From Denitromonas iodatirespirans (GTDB lineage: Bacteria > Pseudomonadota > Gammaproteobacteria > Burkholderiales > Rhodocyclaceae), in contig NZ_JAEKFT010000013.1 of the NCBI RefSeq assembly GCF_018524365.1, positions 1 to 64,000 on the forward strand: a DNA stretch of 64,000 nt, in the 5' to 3' direction. Each line of letters begins with the position of its first letter. Positions within the stretch are counted from its first letter, which is position 1. Position numbers and translations under genes: made by a program. Under the pieces are notes generated by a model. That model did not search any database. It had not been told where the DNA came from and saw only the letters and a list, made by a program, of their open reading frames with translations. Shown piece by piece: positions 34,470 through 47,048 of the stretch.

Positions 34470-35273
34470 ATGGCCACCTCGATCAACGCCACCGCGCTCG
34501 ATCTGTTGATCGTCGAACCCTCGTCGATGCAGCGCAAAGTCATCGCCCAGCTGTGCGAATCGCTGGGCATCGTGTCGATGGACTACGCCGACACCGGCGC
34601 GCAGGCGCTGGCTGCACTCTCGCAGCGGACCCCGGACATCGTCATCAGCGCCCTGTATCTGCCCGACATGCTGGGCACCGACCTGGTGCTGCGCATGCGC
34701 AGCGTCCCCGCCCAGGAAGACGTGCCCTTCATCCTGGTCTCCAGCGAGACCCGTCCGCAGGCGCTCGACCCGGTCCGCCAGTCGGGCGTGTGCGCCATCG
34801 TGCCCAAGCCCTTCACGGCCGAGCAACTGGCCCAGGCGATCAACGCCACGCTCGACATGCGCGCCATCGAGCCCATGACGGACATCGATCTCGACCTCGA
34901 AGAACTCAAGGTCTTGCTGGTGGACGACAGCCCGCATGCGCGCCGCTGCATCCGCGGCGTGCTCGAACAGCTCGGCCTGCGCCATTTCATCGAAGCCGGC
35001 GACGGCACCGAGGCCGTCGGCATCCTCGGCGACACGATGGTCGATCTGGTGGTCACCGACTACAACATGCCGGAAATGGACGGCCGGGCGCTGGTCGAGC
35101 ATATCCGCCAGCACAGCTGGCAGACCTCGGTGCCGGTCTTGATGGTGACCAGCGAGCAGGATGCCAGCCGCCTGGCGGCCATCGAGAAGGCCGGGGTGTC
35201 GGGCATCTGCGACAAGCCTTTCGACGCCGGCTCGGTGCGCCGGCTGCTGCACCGGGCGCTGGCCGGCAGCTAG
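34470..35273 (+). CDS. Double-receiver response regulator with a degenerate first receiver
   Basis: A 267-residue protein made of two CheY-like receivers and no output domain. Receiver 2 (about 145-265) is complete: acidic pair in LLVDDSPHAR, phosphoacceptor Asp in VVTDYNMPEMDG, and switch Lys in CDKPFDAG. Receiver 1 (about 10-130) keeps the fold and the KPF lysine, but its acidic pair is reduced to IVEP and the phosphoacceptor position reads VISALYLPDM, with Ala where Asp belongs, so it cannot be phosphorylated in the usual way. ATG 34470 follows GGAG; an upstream ATG at 34425 is in frame. Probably an adaptor or docking protein (inference). Confidence 0.85.
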   Translation: MATSINATALDLLIVEPSSMQRKVIAQLCESLGIVSMDYADTGAQALAALSQRTPDIVISALYLPDMLGTDLVLRMRSVPAQEDVPFILVSSETRPQALDPVRQSGVCAIVPKPFTAEQLAQAINATLDMRAIEPMTDIDLDLEELKVLLVDDSPHARRCIRGVLEQLGLRHFIEAGDGTEAVGILGDTMVDLVVTDYNMPEMDGRALVEHIRQHSWQTSVPVLMVTSEQDASRLAAIEKAGVSGICDKPFDAGSVRRLLHRALAGS

Positions 35274-35280
35274 CGCGGGC

Positions 35281-37485
35281 TCACACCGGATCGAGCTTGG
35301 CCACCGACAGCAGCAGCCACTTCACGCCTTGCGCGCCGAAGTTGATATGCACCCGCGCATCCGAACCGCTGCCCTCGGCGGCCACGATGACGCCGACACC
35401 GAAGCGCGCATGGCGCACGTTCTGGCCGATGCGCAAGCCGCCCAGATCGCGCCCCGGCGCCCGCGCAGCCACCGCAGGCCGCCGCGGGGCGGCCGGTGAC
35501 GGCGTGAAGTAGGCCGGGCGCGCCTGCATCTGCCCGCCGCTGGTGCGCGGCGTCAGCCACTTGGTGAGCGCCTCGGGAATCTCCTCCAGGAAGCGCGAGC
35601 GCATGTTGTAGCGCGTCTGGCCGTGCAGCATGCGGCTTTGCGCCAGCGACACATACAGGCGCTGGCGCGCACGCGTCACCGCCACGTACATCAGCCGCCG
35701 CTCCTCCTCCAGCCCGTCGGTTTCCATCAGGCTGTTCTCGTGCGGAAACAGGCCCTCTTCCAGGCCACACAGAAACACGGCGTCGAACTCCAGGCCCTTG
35801 GCTGCGTGCACCGTCATCAGCTGCACCGCGTCGTCCGTCGCATCGGCCTGATGGTCGCCGGCTTCGAGCGAGGCGTGCGCCAGGAAGTCGGCCAGCAGCG
35901 GGTGCGCCACATCCGGCTCGGGCGCTTCGCTCTCGGCCACGAAGTTGGTGGCCGCGCTGATGATCTCGTCCAGGTTCTCGAGCCGCTCGCGGCCGTCCTT
36001 TTCTTTCTGGCTCTCGTAGTGCGCCCGCAGGCCGGACTGGTCGAGCACATGATCGACCGCCTCGGGCAGCGGCAAGCTCGCCGTGGCGTTGCGCAGCGTT
36101 TCGATCAGCTGGACGAAGGCGCCGATCGACGCGCGCGGCTTGCCCGACAGGTGCGACACCGTGGCATACAGGCTGCTGTTGTAAGTACGCGCCGCGTCCT
36201 GCAAGGCCTCGAGCGAACGAGCGCCGATGCCGCGCGTCGGGAAATTGACCACGCGCGCAAAGGCCGTGTCGTCGTCCGGGTTGGCGATCAGGCGCAGATA
36301 GGCCAGCGCATGCTTGACCTCCTGGCGCTCGAAAAAGCGCAGGCCGCCATACACCCGGTAGGACACGCCAGCCGAAAACAGCTGGTGCTCGAGCCCCCGC
36401 GACAAGGCGTTGGCGCGGTAGAGGATGGCGATGTCCGAACGCAGCATGCCGTCGCGCACCAGCGCCTGCACCTCGTCCACCAGCCAGCGCGCCTCGTCGC
36501 CATCGGTAAAGGCTTCGTAGACGCGGATCGGCTCGCCCTCGCCGCGGTCGGTCCACAGCTCCTTGCCCAGGCGCTGGGTGTTGTTGGCGATGATGGCGTT
36601 GGCCGCATCGAGAATGTTGCCGCAGGAGCGGTAGTTCTGCTCCAGGCGGATCACGTTGGGCACCTTGAACTCGCGCTCGAAGGCCAGCATGTTGCCCACT
36701 TCCGCACCGCGGAAACGGTAGATCGACTGATCGTCGTCGCCGACGCAGAACAGGCAGGCCGGCGCCTCGCCCTCCTCGCCGCCGGCCAGGAGCTTAAGCC
36801 ACTGATATTGCAGCTTGTTCGTATCCTGAAACTCGTCCGTCAGGATATGCCTGAAGCGGCGCTGGTAGTGGTGCCGGAGGGGCTCGTTGCGGCTCAGCAA
36901 CTCATAGGTGCGCAGCAGCAATTCAGGGAAATCCACAACTGCTTCGCGCTGGCACTGAGCCTCATACTCCGCATAAAGCGCGACCCGGCGGCGGGTGAAA
37001 TCGTCGAAGGCGTCGACCGCGGCGGCGCGCACGCCCTGCTCTTTCTGGCCGTTGATGAAGTGTTGCAATTCGCGCGGCGGGAATTTCTCGTCGTCGACGT
37101 TCAGCGTCTTGAGCAGCCGCTTGATGGCAGCCAGCTGGTCGGCCGAATCGAGGATCTGGAACAGCTGCGGCAGCCCGGCCTCTCGGTGATGTGCCCGCAG
37201 CAAGCGGTTGCACAGGCCGTGAAAGGTGCCGATCCACATCGCTTTCGGGTTGACCGGCAGCATCGCCGCCAGACGCGCCTGCATTTCCTTGGCCGCCTTG
37301 TTGGTGAAGGTCACGGCGAGCACCCCCTGCGGGGTGACCTGACCGGTCTGGATCAGCCAGGCAATGCGGGTGGTCAGCACCCGGGTCTTTCCCGACCCGG
37401 CCCCGGCCAGGATCAGGGCGTGCTGGGCGGGCAGGGTGACGGCGCGGGCCTGTTCTTCGTTGAGTGTGGCGATCAGATCGGTCAT
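35281..37485 (-). CDS. uvrD: UvrD/PcrA-type superfamily 1 DNA helicase
   Basis: A 3'-5' helicase for mismatch and excision repair and replication restart. The 734 residues carry motif I LAGAGSGKTRVLT, motif Ia TFTNKAAKEMQ, motif II (DEFQDTNKLQYQWLK), motif III (GDDDQSIYRFRGA), motif IV (EQNYRS), motif V (TVHAAKGLEFDAVF) and motif VI (VAVTRARQRLYVS). Length, and a C-terminal tail with a Tudor-like segment (about 680-734), favour UvrD/PcrA over Rep, though Rep cannot be strictly excluded. ATG 37485 (MTDLIATLNEEQ). Confidence 0.9.
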   Translation of the reverse strand: MTDLIATLNEEQARAVTLPAQHALILAGAGSGKTRVLTTRIAWLIQTGQVTPQGVLAVTFTNKAAKEMQARLAAMLPVNPKAMWIGTFHGLCNRLLRAHHREAGLPQLFQILDSADQLAAIKRLLKTLNVDDEKFPPRELQHFINGQKEQGVRAAAVDAFDDFTRRRVALYAEYEAQCQREAVVDFPELLLRTYELLSRNEPLRHHYQRRFRHILTDEFQDTNKLQYQWLKLLAGGEEGEAPACLFCVGDDDQSIYRFRGAEVGNMLAFEREFKVPNVIRLEQNYRSCGNILDAANAIIANNTQRLGKELWTDRGEGEPIRVYEAFTDGDEARWLVDEVQALVRDGMLRSDIAILYRANALSRGLEHQLFSAGVSYRVYGGLRFFERQEVKHALAYLRLIANPDDDTAFARVVNFPTRGIGARSLEALQDAARTYNSSLYATVSHLSGKPRASIGAFVQLIETLRNATASLPLPEAVDHVLDQSGLRAHYESQKEKDGRERLENLDEIISAATNFVAESEAPEPDVAHPLLADFLAHASLEAGDHQADATDDAVQLMTVHAAKGLEFDAVFLCGLEEGLFPHENSLMETDGLEEERRLMYVAVTRARQRLYVSLAQSRMLHGQTRYNMRSRFLEEIPEALTKWLTPRTSGGQMQARPAYFTPSPAAPRRPAVAARAPGRDLGGLRIGQNVRHARFGVGVIVAAEGSGSDARVHINFGAQGVKWLLLSVAKLDPV

Positions 37486-37763
37486 GCGGACTCCGGTATG
37501 ACCGGGCATTTTACCCCACCCCTCCGGTCGCCGCCGGTCGGGTCGAATGGCGCGGCAAAACCCTGAACTTGCCAAAGCCCGAGTATTTGACTAAGGTTTG
37601 ATTGTGCATTGCAACACAAATTGATCTTATTCAATTCCAAAGCACCACAGGATTTGCTAGGATTCAAACACCTGTTTGTTTTGCTCTGCACCACTCGCAG
37701 AGAAGGCTATCCAAAAGGCAGCCTATCGCTTAGGGCGCGCAACAGACGCGCCAGGAGTCCACT

Positions 37764-38090
37764 ATGAACGCACCGAAATTGCTTCCCTGGTATGCCCGCC
37801 GTGCCGGCGTACCCATCGAACGTGCCGAAGCGCTGTGGCGCAAGGCCGTCCGCCAAGCCACGGCCGACACCGGCTGGGTCGGCAACTCCGAATACTTCGG
37901 CGCCGCCATGGACGCCTTCGTCGCCCTGCTCGAAGCCGAGGAAGCCAGCCTCTGCACCCCGAGCATGAGCACCCTCTTCCGCAGCCAGGCCCGCGTCATG
38001 CGCCTGCCGCTGACGATGATGGAAGATTTCTCCTCCGCCGCAGCCGCCCATTGGCAGCGCTGTATCGGCGTGCCGCGTCGCGCGGCCTGA
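37764..38090 (+). CDS. Orphan 108-residue protein, unknown function
   Basis: A small soluble, helix-rich protein. Codon bias and strong GC third positions support translation. It carries a hydrophilic N-terminus (MNAPKLLPWYARRAG), an Ala-rich middle and a C-terminal AAHWQRCIGV with one cysteine. No signal peptide, membrane segment or domain that I recognise. It is bracketed by a comparatively AT-rich upstream region (37560-37760) and its own terminator, so it is a separately controlled single gene. There is no clear functional neighbour. Confidence 0.7.
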   Translation: MNAPKLLPWYARRAGVPIERAEALWRKAVRQATADTGWVGNSEYFGAAMDAFVALLEAEEASLCTPSMSTLFRSQARVMRLPLTMMEDFSSAAAAHWQRCIGVPRRAA

Positions 38091-41123
<3,033 letters not shown>

Positions 41124-41160
41124 TGCCCCAAAACTCGCCCATCCAAGGACGCTCCGCACC

Positions 41161-41682
41161 ATGAAAACAGGCCCCCTGGCGCCCCGCCGCCGCCTGCTGC
41201 TCGCCGGTCTGGCCACGCTGGGCCTGGCCGGTTGCGGCTTCCATCTGCGCGGCCAGCTCGACATGCCGTTCCAGCGCGCCTATCTCAACGCCAGCCGCAA
41301 CGACCCGTTCATGAACCGGATCGCCCGCCAGCTCGAGATCAACGGCGTGGTCCTGACCGAGCGCCTCAAGGAGGCCGAGGTCGTCATCCGCATCATCAAC
41401 ATCAAGCGTGAGCGCGACATCCTCAGCCTGAACCGCGCCGGCAAGGCGCGCGAATACCGGCTGCTTACCACGCTGTCCTTCGCCGTGGAGCGCGCCGACG
41501 GCACCACGCTGCGCCCGGCCGAAGGCATCGCGGTGCGCCGCGACGTCACCTACGACGACACCCAGCTGCTGGCCAAGGGGCAGGAAGAAGCCATGCTCTA
41601 TCGCGACATGGAAGACGACATCGCCCAGCAACTGGTGCGCCGCCTCGCCGCCACCAAGACCGACGCGCCCGCCGCCCGATGA
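41161..41682 (+). CDS. lptE: LPS-assembly lipoprotein LptE
   Basis: The outer-membrane lipoprotein that plugs the LptD translocon for lipopolysaccharide export. The 173 residues begin with a lipoprotein signal ending LAGC (Cys about residue 22), followed by GFHLRGQLDMPF, typical of LptE. The position between leuS and holA is the conserved location of lptE in proteobacteria, which strengthens the call for a fast-evolving family. The stop overlaps holA as ATGA. Confidence 0.93.
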   Translation: MKTGPLAPRRRLLLAGLATLGLAGCGFHLRGQLDMPFQRAYLNASRNDPFMNRIARQLEINGVVLTERLKEAEVVIRIINIKRERDILSLNRAGKAREYRLLTTLSFAVERADGTTLRPAEGIAVRRDVTYDDTQLLAKGQEEAMLYRDMEDDIAQQLVRRLAATKTDAPAAR

Positions 41683-42698
41683 ACCTGTCGCCGGACCGGC
41701 TCGCCGCCCATCTGGACAAGCCGCTGGCCGCGATCTACCTGCTGCATGGCAATGAGCCGCTGACCGTCTCCGAAGCCGGCGACGCCTTGCGCGCCGCGGC
41801 CCGGCGCCAGGGCTTCGACGAGCGCGAGATCCTGATCAGCGGGCAGGGCTTCAACTGGGAGACCCTGTTCGAAGCCACCGGCAACCTGTCACTGTTCGGC
41901 AGCCGCAAGGTCATCGACCTGCGCATTCCCAACGGAAAACCCGGCAAGGACGGCGGCGACGCACTCAAGCGCCTGGCCGACCGCGCCGAGTCGGTCGCCA
42001 CCGATGTCCTCACCCTGATCAGCCTGCCCGAGCTCGACTGGGCCGCACGCAAGACCGCCTGGTTCACCGCCCTGAGCCAGAAGGGCGTGGCCGTCGAATG
42101 CAATGCCCCGCCGCGCGAGCAGCTGCCCCAGTGGATCGCCCGCCGCCTCGCCGCCCAGCAGCAAAGCGCCCCGACCGAGGCATTGGCCTTCATCGCCGAG
42201 CATGTCGAAGGCAACCTGCTCGCCGCGCACCAGGAAATCACCAAGCTCGCCCTGCTCCATCCGCCCGGCGAGTTGAGCCTGGAGGCGGTGCGCGAAGCGG
42301 TGCTGGATGTGGCCCGCTACGACATCGACGGCTTGCGCAGCGCCGTGCTCGACGGCGACGCCGGCCGCTGCAGCCGCCTGCTCGAAGGCCTCGCTGGCGA
42401 GGGCACGGCCGCGCCGCTGCTGCTGTGGATGCTGGCCAACGAGATCCGTACCCTCGCCCGGCTGCAGGCGGCGCAAGCCGAGGGCCAGCCGCTGGCGGCC
42501 GCCCTCAAGGCCGAGCGCGTTTTCGACGATCGCCGCCGCAACGCGCTGCAGCGCGCCCTGCAACGCCTAGCCCCGGGCCGCGCGCGTGCCGCGCTGGCCC
42601 ATGCCGCGCGGATCGACCGCATCATCAAGGGCATCGCGCCCGGCGAGGTGTGGGACGAATTCCTGCTGCTCTGCCTGAGGCTGTGCCCGGCGCGCTGA
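41679..42698 (+). CDS. holA: DNA polymerase III delta subunit
   Basis: The clamp-loader subunit that opens the beta clamp. The 339 residues have the HolA N-terminal pattern IYLLHGNEPLTVSEAGDALR and the beta-binding segment NLSLFGSRKVIDLRIPNGK, then the helical lid and C-terminal collar domain. Length equals the E. coli subunit closely. Overlaps lptE by 4 bp; proA follows after about 110 bp, giving the widely conserved leuS-lptE-holA-proA order. Confidence 0.95.
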   Translation: MNLSPDRLAAHLDKPLAAIYLLHGNEPLTVSEAGDALRAAARRQGFDEREILISGQGFNWETLFEATGNLSLFGSRKVIDLRIPNGKPGKDGGDALKRLADRAESVATDVLTLISLPELDWAARKTAWFTALSQKGVAVECNAPPREQLPQWIARRLAAQQQSAPTEALAFIAEHVEGNLLAAHQEITKLALLHPPGELSLEAVREAVLDVARYDIDGLRSAVLDGDAGRCSRLLEGLAGEGTAAPLLLWMLANEIRTLARLQAAQAEGQPLAAALKAERVFDDRRRNALQRALQRLAPGRARAALAHAARIDRIIKGIAPGEVWDEFLLLCLRLCPAR

Positions 42699-42808
42699 CA
42701 CCGGCTTTGCCGCAGCGCGCAACGATGCGGTAATCTAGACCGCTTGCGTCGGGCGCATCATTACCGTCCGCCGCCCTTTTGCTCAACCGAACCGATCGGC
42801 ACCGAATC

Positions 42809-44086
42809 ATGGACATCGAAGCCTACATGCGGACGCTCGGCCAGCAAGCGCGCGACGCCTCGCGCCAGCTGGCCGCCGCCTCCACCGAAACCAAGAACGC
42901 CGCCCTGCTGGCCATCGCCAGCCGCCTGCGCGACCACAAGTCGGCCCTGCTCAAGGCCAATGCCGCCGATCTGGCGCAGGCCCGCAGCGACGGCCTGGAG
43001 CCGGCCATGGTCGATCGCCTGACCCTCACCGAGCCCGGCATCGAGAACATGGCCGCCGGCCTTGAACAGATCGCAGCCCTGCCCGATCCGGTTGGCGAGA
43101 TCACCGACGTCAAGCGCCGCCCGAGCGGTATCCAGGTCGGCAAGATGCGCGTGCCGCTGGGCGTCATCGGCATCATCTACGAAGCCCGCCCCAACGTCAC
43201 CGCCGACGCCGCGGCGCTGTGTCTCAAGTCCGGCAATGCGGCCATTCTGCGTGGCGGCAAGGAAGCGCTGCACTGCAACCAGGCGATCGCCGCCTGCGTG
43301 CGCGACGGCCTGCTTGCCGCCGGCCTGCCGGCCACCGCCGTACAGGTGGTCGACACCACCGATCGCGCCGCCGTCGGCCATCTGATCACCCTGCCCGAGT
43401 TCGTGGACGTGATCGTGCCGCGCGGCGGCAAGGGCCTGATCGAACGCATCTCGCGTGAAGCGCGGGTGCCGGTCATCAAGCATCTCGACGGCAACTGCCA
43501 TGTGTACGTGCACAGTGCGGCCGACCCCGACAAGGCGATGGCCATCGTCGAGAACTCCAAGACCCAGCGCTACGGCACCTGCAACACCGCCGAGTCGCTG
43601 CTGGTCGACCGCGCCGTGGCCGCCGAGATGCTGCCGCGCCTGGGCGCCATGCTGGCGACCCGGGGCGTCGAGCTGCGCGGTTGCCCCGACAGCCTGGCCA
43701 TCCTCGAGGCCGCCGGCATCGACAGCGCCAAGCTGCGCCCGGCCGAGGAGAGCGATTGGTCGGAGGAATACCTGGCGCCGATCATCGCGGTCAAGGTGGT
43801 GGATGGCCTGGACGCGGCCATCGCCCACATCAACCGCTACAGCTCCGGCCACACCGAAAGCATCGTCAGCGAAAACTACACGGCAGCCATGCGCTTCCTG
43901 CGTGAGGTCGATTCGGCCTCGGTGATGATCAACGCCTCGACCCGCTTCGCCGACGGCTTCGAGTACGGCCTGGGCGCGGAGATCGGCATCTCGACCGACA
44001 AGATCCATGCGCGCGGCCCGGTCGGTTTGGACGGACTGACCAGCCAGAAGTGGATCGTCTTCGGCAACGGAGAAGTTCGCCGCTGA
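42809..44086 (+). CDS. proA: Gamma-glutamyl phosphate reductase
   Basis: The second enzyme of proline biosynthesis, reducing gamma-glutamyl phosphate to glutamate semialdehyde with NADPH. The 425 residues show an aldehyde-dehydrogenase fold with [17 protein letters not shown], the catalytic cysteine in [12 protein letters not shown] (near residue 260), and [13 protein letters not shown]-like residues toward the end ([13 protein letters not shown]). ATG 42809. A strong terminator lies 50-90 bp downstream. proB is not nearby, as usual in this group. Confidence 0.97.
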   Translation: MDIEAYMRTLGQQARDASRQLAAASTETKNAALLAIASRLRDHKSALLKANAADLAQARSDGLEPAMVDRLTLTEPGIENMAAGLEQIAALPDPVGEITDVKRRPSGIQVGKMRVPLGVIGIIYEARPNVTADAAALCLKSGNAAILRGGKEALHCNQAIAACVRDGLLAAGLPATAVQVVDTTDRAAVGHLITLPEFVDVIVPRGGKGLIERISREARVPVIKHLDGNCHVYVHSAADPDKAMAIVENSKTQRYGTCNTAESLLVDRAVAAEMLPRLGAMLATRGVELRGCPDSLAILEAAGIDSAKLRPAEESDWSEEYLAPIIAVKVVDGLDAAIAHINRYSSGHTESIVSENYTAAMRFLREVDSASVMINASTRFADGFEYGLGAEIGISTDKIHARGPVGLDGLTSQKWIVFGNGEVRR

Positions 44087-44138
44087 TCGCGGCAGCGATG
44101 TTTTTTCGCACGACCGTGCGATGGCTTTGATAGGATGA

Positions 44139-44175
44139 AGCGTCCGGTGCGCAGGGGCTCCGGACGCTTTTTTTA
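44139..44175 (+). terminator. Terminator downstream of proA
   Basis: A perfect 9-bp stem AGCGTCCGG / CCGGACGCT with a 12-nt loop followed by seven T. It lies 52 bp after the proA stop and ends about 20 bp before the next gene, which therefore must start transcription close to or within it. Confidence 0.85.
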
Positions 44176-44193
44176 TCCCAATCAGGAGACATC

Positions 44194-44763
44194 ATGAAAA
44201 AACTGCTGGGCGCCCTCTGCGCATCGCTCGCCCTCGCCTCCGCCCATGCCGCCGTCGAAGTGGCTGGCGTCAAATTCGACGACCACAGCCAGATGGCCGG
44301 CCAGACGCTGCAACTGAACGGCGCCGGCCTGCGCACCAAGTTCGTGTTCAAGGTCTATGCCATGGGCCTCTACCTGCCCGCCAAGGCCAAGGGCGCACAG
44401 GCGGTGCTGGCCAGCGACGGGCCGCGCCGCATCGACATCGTCACGCTGCGCGACCTGACCGCCGAACAGTTCGCCGACGCGCTCTCCGAGGGCCTGAAGA
44501 AGAACCTCAGCGAGGCCGAGCAGCAAGCGCTCAAGGCCGACAGCGAGGCCTTCCGCGCCACGCTGCTGGCACTCAAGGAGGCCAAGGAAGGCACCCGTAT
44601 CCAGATCGATTTCGTCCCCGGCGGCGGCACCCGCCTGGTGGTCAATGGCAGCCCCAAGGGCGACCCGATCGGCGGCCTCGATTTCTCCAACGCTCTGCTG
44701 CGGGTGTGGATCGGCGAAGCCCCGGCCCAGGGCGATCTGAAACAGGCACTGATCGGCGAATAA
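44194..44763 (+). CDS. Secreted chalcone-isomerase-like protein
   Basis: A 189-residue periplasmic protein with a signal peptide (about 1-19, ending AHA). The mature part begins with VEVAGVKFDDHSQMAGQ and includes LNGAGLRTKFVFKVYAMGLY, the conserved start of the chalcone isomerase-like fold of bacterial proteins. Bacterial members have no known isomerase role and may bind fatty acids (family inference). Good ribosome site (AGGAGA) 8 bp upstream. No operon partner. Confidence 0.82.
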   Translation: MKKLLGALCASLALASAHAAVEVAGVKFDDHSQMAGQTLQLNGAGLRTKFVFKVYAMGLYLPAKAKGAQAVLASDGPRRIDIVTLRDLTAEQFADALSEGLKKNLSEAEQQALKADSEAFRATLLALKEAKEGTRIQIDFVPGGGTRLVVNGSPKGDPIGGLDFSNALLRVWIGEAPAQGDLKQALIGE

Positions 44764-44924
44764 GCCACGCCTCCGCCCCCGGCAGCTGTGGCATACTGCT
44801 GCGCGTCGGGTGCGCACTGCGCGCCCGATTGCTCTGGGGTAGAGCAACCGGGTCGGCGTGGCCTTCGGGCCGCGCCGCACCCACCCGACTTGAAGCGTCC
44901 GCGCCGTCACCGCACAATGCGGCC

Positions 44925-45407
44925 ATGTCTTCGCAGACCCAATCCTCGTTCGACGGCATCATGCTGGCGCCCTTCGGCGCCCTTGGCATTCGCGTAACCG
45001 ACGACGCCATCACCGAAGTGTGCTTCCTGCCGCCCGGCACGGTCGCACACGCCAGCGTCCACCCCCTCGCCCTCGAAGCCCAACGCCAGCTCGACGCCTA
45101 TCTGCACGATCCGCAGCACCGCTTCGACCTGCCGCTGCATCCGGCTGGAAGCGCCTTTCAGCAGCGCGTGTGGGCGGCCATCTCGGCGATTCCTTGCGGC
45201 CAGGTACGTGCCTACGGCCACCTGGCCGAAACGCTCGGCAGCGCCGCCCGCGCCGTCGGCCAGGCTTGTGGCGCCAATCCGTACCCGATCATCGTGCCCT
45301 GCCATCGCGTGGTGGCACAGCATGCCCTTGGCGGCTTCGCCCATTCGCGCGGCGGTTTTCTGCTCGACACCAAAGCATGGCTGATCCAGCACGAACGCCG
45401 GCGCTAG
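44925..45407 (+). CDS. ogt: Methylated-DNA-protein-cysteine methyltransferase
   Basis: Repairs O6-methylguanine by irreversible transfer of the alkyl group to its own cysteine. The 160-residue protein carries the active-site motif PIIVPCHRVV near residue 126 and the HTH segment FQQRVWAAISAIPCGQVRAYGHLA. Length and lack of an Ada N-terminal domain fit the Ogt type. Its last 31 bp overlap the start of xerD in another frame. Confidence 0.93.
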   Translation: MSSQTQSSFDGIMLAPFGALGIRVTDDAITEVCFLPPGTVAHASVHPLALEAQRQLDAYLHDPQHRFDLPLHPAGSAFQQRVWAAISAIPCGQVRAYGHLAETLGSAARAVGQACGANPYPIIVPCHRVVAQHALGGFAHSRGGFLLDTKAWLIQHERRR

Positions 45408-46312
45408 CGCCCTTGCCGCCGGCCACCGCCGCGGACCTCGACGCCTTCTGCGACGCACTGTGGCTCTCCGACGGCCTGTCGCGCAACACGCTCGCCGCCT
45501 ATCGGCGCGATCTGACACTGTTCGCCTGCTGGCTGCACAGCACCCATGCGCTGGCCCCGTCGGCCGCCCAGGCCACGCACCTGCATGCGTATCTGGCCGA
45601 GTTCAGCCGACGCGCCAAGGCCACCAGCCAGCGCCGCCTGCTATCGACCTGGCGACGCTATTACCATGCCTTGAAACAGGACGGGCGGATCCGTGACGAC
45701 CCCACGCAGACGCTCGATCCCCCCATGGCCGCCCCGCGCTTTCCCAAGAGCCTGTCGGAGGCGGAAGTGGACGCCCTGCTCGGCGCACCGGACACCGGCA
45801 CGGCACTGGGCATGCGCGACAAGGCCATGCTGGAACTGCTGTATGCCACCGGCCTGCGTGTTTCCGAGCTGATCGGCCTGCGCGGCTTCGAAGTCAGCCT
45901 CAACGACGGTGCCTTGCGCGTGCTCGGCAAAGGCGACAAGGAGCGCCTGGTGCCGATCGGCGCCGCCGCCTGCGACTGGCTGCGCCGCTATCTGTCGGCG
46001 GCGCGCAATGAGCTTCTGAAGGGACGCCACAGCGACGCCCTGTTTGTCACCGTCCAGGGCGCTGCCATGAGCCGCCAGATGTTCTGGCGCATTATCAAGC
46101 AGCATGCCCTCAGCGCCGGCATTGCGCGCGATCGTATCTCGCCCCACACCATCCGCCATGCGTTTGCCACCCATTTACTCAACCATGGCGCCGATTTGCG
46201 GGTCGTTCAGCTGCTCCTCGGTCATGCCGATATTTCCACGACCCAGATCTACACGCATGTGGCTCGCGCGCGCCTGAAACAGCTCCATGCGATTCACCAT
46301 CCCCGCGGATGA
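45377..46312 (+). CDS. xerD: Tyrosine recombinase XerD
   Basis: Resolves chromosome dimers at dif together with XerC. The 311 residues have an N-terminal SAM-like domain (about 25-110) and a catalytic domain with all canonical residues: Arg in TGLRVSELIGL, Lys in GKGDKERLVP, HxxR in SPHTIRHAFATHLL, His in LLLGHADISTTQ and the nucleophile Tyr in IYTHV. The C-terminal LLNHGADLRVVQLLLGHAD and HHPRG are XerD- rather than XerC-like. ATG 45377 lies inside ogt (31-bp overlap), suggesting coupling. Confidence 0.93.
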   Translation: MADPARTPALAPLPPATAADLDAFCDALWLSDGLSRNTLAAYRRDLTLFACWLHSTHALAPSAAQATHLHAYLAEFSRRAKATSQRRLLSTWRRYYHALKQDGRIRDDPTQTLDPPMAAPRFPKSLSEAEVDALLGAPDTGTALGMRDKAMLELLYATGLRVSELIGLRGFEVSLNDGALRVLGKGDKERLVPIGAAACDWLRRYLSAARNELLKGRHSDALFVTVQGAAMSRQMFWRIIKQHALSAGIARDRISPHTIRHAFATHLLNHGADLRVVQLLLGHADISTTQIYTHVARARLKQLHAIHHPRG

Positions 46313-46325
46313 ATCGATTCGAATC

Positions 46326-46823
46326 ATGACCCAAAATACGCCAGACACGCCCGCGACACGCGCACTCAAAGCCCAGCGCATTGCCTTCGCCCCCTACCTC
46401 TATCCCTACGAAGAGCATGGTGGAGCGCCGTTTGCCGCGCGCTTCCTGAATCTTCCCGAGCACGCTGTCATCAAGACCCTGGTGATGGAAAACGAAACCG
46501 GAAAACCGCTGCTGATATTGATGCATGGCGACCGGGATGTGGCCACCAAACAATTGGCGCTGGCCAGCGGCAATCGCCTGATTCAACCCTGCAAACCGCA
46601 AATTGCTCAAAAACACACCGGCTATCAAGTCGGCGGCACCTCGCCGTTCGGCACCCGCAAACCTCTGCCGATCTTCATCGAACGCAGCATTCTCGATTTG
46701 CCGCTGATATATCTGAATGGCGGAAAGCGCGGCTTTCTCGTCGCACTCCATCCCCACGACCTGCTCCGGGCGCTATCGCCCACGCCCGTCACCGTTGCCA
46801 AAGGTACGGCAACCGACGACTGA
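46326..46823 (+). CDS. ybaK: Cys-tRNA(Pro) deacylase YbaK/EbsC
   Basis: Hydrolyses mischarged Cys-tRNA(Pro). The 165-residue single-domain protein has the YbaK fold landmarks: KTLVMENETGKPLLILMHGD, a conserved Lys in the active-site strand, and GGTSPFGTRKPLPIFIE with the catalytic Gly-x-x-S/P loop. It starts 13 bp after xerD, on the same strand, so it is probably co-transcribed. Composition is slightly less GC-rich than its neighbours. Confidence 0.9.
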   Translation: MTQNTPDTPATRALKAQRIAFAPYLYPYEEHGGAPFAARFLNLPEHAVIKTLVMENETGKPLLILMHGDRDVATKQLALASGNRLIQPCKPQIAQKHTGYQVGGTSPFGTRKPLPIFIERSILDLPLIYLNGGKRGFLVALHPHDLLRALSPTPVTVAKGTATDD

Positions 46824-47048
46824 CGAGCGACTCGGCACGTGCGTACGGCGTCTCTGCAATATTCATTGAACCGCCGCTCATTCGCGATCCGGTTTCGGGT
46901 TTTCCCCAATCCAATTAACAATCGGCGCGAAAAAACATTGATCTTCGCAAATCAACAATGGCAAAATCAGGCCGCGGTCGACGGATTTATCGAATCCATG
47001 ACCTGACGCCACACCCGAGAACTTAAAATAACCTCCAGAGGAAATCGA

